NCBI GenBank assembly: GCA_036245805.1 | Contig: BTRK01000003.1 | Coordinates: 12,316,464 to 12,380,463, forward strand | Source: Pristionchus mayeri | Taxonomy: Eukaryota > Nematoda > Chromadorea > Rhabditida > Neodiplogasteridae | Direction: 5' to 3' | Length of the DNA stretch: 64,000 bases | Notes under the pieces: generated by a model | What the model saw: only the letters and a program-made list of their open reading frames with translations | Told to the model about the DNA's origin: nothing | The model's database searches: none | Shown: positions 61,410 through 64,000 of the stretch, one piece after another | How positions within the stretch are numbered: position 1 is the stretch's first letter | Layout: every line of letters begins with the position of its first letter | Made by a program: the position numbers and the translations under genes

Positions 61410-64000
61410 TCAGCTGACCCTGGCCGATTGGATCATCTTCGTTGCTTGATATCGACCGAGATTCCCCACCGTCGACAACATCACTTGAAGATTCGCGTGA
61501 GCAACGTCAGATATCTTCCTGTAATCGATCAATACCGATACCACAACTATTAGTTTTACAATTTTGTAAACCCAACCAAGCAACTCGTAGTTTCAGGAAA
61601 TATTCTTAGCGTATTGAGCAATACCAACCCCGATAGCTGTCTCATCTTGTGACAACAATTATCTACCAGGCGAAAAGAAGGAGAATCAACCCGGCGACTC
61701 ACTTGAACCCTGCAGCATACAGCTGTGCAGCCCTCTTTCGCTTCACGAGATCCAGCTGCAGCAGTGGCTGCAACTCGGGTCGAGAGCCTGAAATAGAGAA
61801 TGTATTGTGTACACACGCTACCGTATCCAACCATCACTCTAAGCAATTTTCTATTATATCGAGTAACATCGATAGAGTATTACCAATTCTACCGTATCCT
61901 TACAGTCAGACAGTCGCGATACGAGCTCCGGTAGAAGAAGCTTGAGAGGCCAGAGAGTAGTAGGAAGGCGCTGGAATGAGATGGTATTGAGAGATTCAAG
62001 ACATGAATTATCAAATGTCGGAAACCAAATTATGTATGATACTGCTGAAACCAAGAACTAAATGGCGCTGAACTTCCTCTTTCTATTATTAGAAAAAATA
62101 TATAATTTTTAAAAAATGCCAGCATGTACACCCTTCGAATTCGCGCTGTATTCTTTCTATTAGTCGTGTACGCATCCCACGCCGGGATGATTACGACCCC
62201 TCACATCATTACTCTCACCTCTGCGAATCTGGCGATGGCTGCAGCATGGGCCACAGTCTGTTGCAGTGCAGCCTGCAGCCATCCACGATCCACTCCGAAC
62301 TGAGCTGCCACTGAGATGTGCGACTCCCGCAGCAGGATAGGTGCACTAATTTACTCAATCTCATCCACAGCTTAACTAAGCTATCACTGGGCACAGTCAT
62401 GTTTCGACCGTTCAATAGAGAAGACAATGTATGGACGACCCAATTGTTTCACATCAGATGAATATTTTATTATGCAATCTTATCCACTGGATAACCGAAC
62501 ATAGTCGCCGTGAATGTTCGTGTTTCAATATTCCCATAGACCAGTTAGGTTACGAATGGCCCGATCGTAGGTGAACATCGAGAAAAAAACAAACCTGTCT
62601 CCATATGTGCTGCATGAGCAGTGCGATGTACAGTCGGAGCGCCGTGTCGCCTTCGGTAATTGTGGAAATTATTTTAAAAAACGCATTTTCATATTTATAC
62701 TGCCAATAATAGTAAATGATAGTAGTTTCGAAAATAAATTAAAAACAATAGCTCACCAGGGTTTTCTATTCGCGATTTGCTGCACTATTTTCTTAATCGA
62801 TATTCCAGAAGACTCGAGTAGCGCCTTCTCGGAATCGGGAAGGGACGAGAACTGGAAAAATTTGTTTTCCGAAATTCGCTTCTTTGAGGTTTCAATTTTA
62901 TCATGTAAGCCCCGGATTAATTGCATTTCAATAGTCCCATCTTGCTGAGTCTAATAAAAAATATCGAAAGCTAATTGTAAGTAATAATATAAATAATTAG
63001 GACTAATCAATACAGGGTCGGCCTACCGTAACCCATACGACCGCTTACCTCTTTATAGTAGAGATCCCAGTCGACTGTACACCAGAGATCGTAGGGAGCG
63101 ACGATGTACAGTAGATGGAGATGAGAGGAAAAATTGATGCCCGAGGAGAGCGTCGAGAGCTGACGGTAGGCTATTTATAATAGGTGATCTGGTAAGATTA
63201 TGGAAATATGAGTATCGAATCAAATGAAGCATTCCTGCACCAGCTAGTGCATTCTCCATAATGTCATTATTCACAAAACGGAAAAAAATCATACAACTAT
63301 GGCTCTCATAAATTCAGCGAATCTTAAGAAGCATCTCTGGCACCACTATTCACCTGGTACATTCAAAATATCAATTTCTATGCACTCCGTGCACTTTACC
63401 CCCTTGCCTCCACTTACCAGATCCTTCCTCAGCACACACGAATCGGCAGGGGCTACAGAAGCACCGAAAGCCGCAGAATTTCTTCTCGAGTAGCAACTAC
63501 TCGAGAAGAAATTCTTTGGCACATCCGTGTTTTACGATAGTCTCAAGAATGTTGGGAAAACGCCAGTTAATGATGATATACAACTTCCCGGGAAAAGATT
63601 ATCACTGCGTACCGAATTATGCCTTCTACCTACCACATCCTCTCAACATTTTGAGCTCATACTTTCAAGAATCTTCTAGTTGTGCATATTAATATTTCTG
63701 CACACCTCTTCCTCCTCCAGTTCAACCAACTGCTGCTGCTTCAGTGTTTCAAGCGTCTCACGGATCATTTTGTTCAGCTGGAAAATGATAATGGAAAATG
63801 TATTATCATAATCGTAGTATTATCGGGCAGCAAAAGAAAACTAGCAAGATTTGTGCTACTAATATACACCATAAGCTTTCTCAGAACCGGAAAATTTATG
63901 CACGGCAGGAAGCAGAAAATATCAGTTTCAAATGTTCAAAAAATATCAGTTTCAAACCAGATATATTTTTGATGTATTTATATATATATTATTTTGATAT
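61410..64000 (-). pseudogene. Inverted partial helq copy C, cut by the window edge
   Basis: Exons of helq appear on the minus strand in order toward the right: terminal exon with SARVS and stop (TCA at 61410-61412 on the plus strand), the KLLLPELVSRL region (61920-61970), the GVDRGWLQAALQQ exon (about 62220-62330), the TALRLYIALL exon (about 62595-62650), the SLPDSEKALLESS exon (about 62760-62850), the DWDLYYKE exon (about 63050-63180), the VAPADSCVLRKDL exon (about 63418-63475, 5' half lost) and the MNKMIRETL exon (63690-63780). The upstream part of the GVDRGWL exon is frame-disrupted and the VAPADS exon lost its acceptor, so this copy is broken. It lacks the mariner and the foldbacks present in copy B. 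Confidence 0.85.
63476..63514. repeat. 18-bp perfect hairpin at a deletion junction
   Basis: GAATTTCTTCTCGAGTAG and CTACTCGAGAAGAAATTC face each other across CAA. In copy B the left-arm sequence exists once (GAATTTCTGCTCAAGTAG near 42136) and continues into about 90 bp with the exon acceptor. In copy C those 90 bp are replaced by the inverted 18-mer. This is the signature of a template switch. Confidence 0.85.

Overview
The window looks like nuclear DNA of a free-living (rhabditid-type) nematode. Genes are split into many small exons by compact introns ending in TTTCAG-like acceptors, and the introns are full of TACGGTA/TACCGTA/TACTGTA words. No bacterial operon structure is present. The species cannot be named from the sequence.

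Two intact conserved genes form the core, arranged head to head around a gap of about 285 bp. The minus-strand gene (23584-33932) encodes translation initiation factor eIF5B: a charged, Ala/Ser/Glu-rich N-terminal half, a complete GTPase domain and the usual C-terminal end. The plus-strand gene (34218-47339) encodes a HELQ/Hel308-type Ski2-like DNA helicase with all SF2 motifs. Its introns carry several transposable elements, including a mariner in the last intron with a single visible frameshift.

Much of the rest is made of damaged copies of this locus. Bases 2.9-13 kb hold decayed minus-strand pieces, mostly eIF5B exons, broken by foldback elements. Bases 16.6-22.6 kb hold a decayed minus-strand helq copy (copy A) with its 3' flank. 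Downstream of the intact helq (copy B) the sequence runs into a large palindrome. Its inner arms (53508-56179 and 56629-59300) keep a constant mirror coordinate (sum 112808), with no indel and no mismatch in the parts compared. The outer arms are diverged, and the right arm ends in an inverted helq copy (copy C, 61410 to the window edge). The inner arms carry a mitochondrial-HSP70-like N-terminal fragment, duplicated helq-like exons and an acidic coiled-coil-like exon. A single terminal exon lies in the 449 bp spacer.

The third theme is the density of foldback (long inverted repeat) elements and MITEs, at least fifteen, several inserted inside the duplicated gene copies. Presence or absence between copies gives relative ages: the mariner and several foldbacks are in B but not in C. 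Stretches not listed below (for example most of 224-1911, 8626-9390, 14900-15390, 18490-19530) show nothing I could identify.
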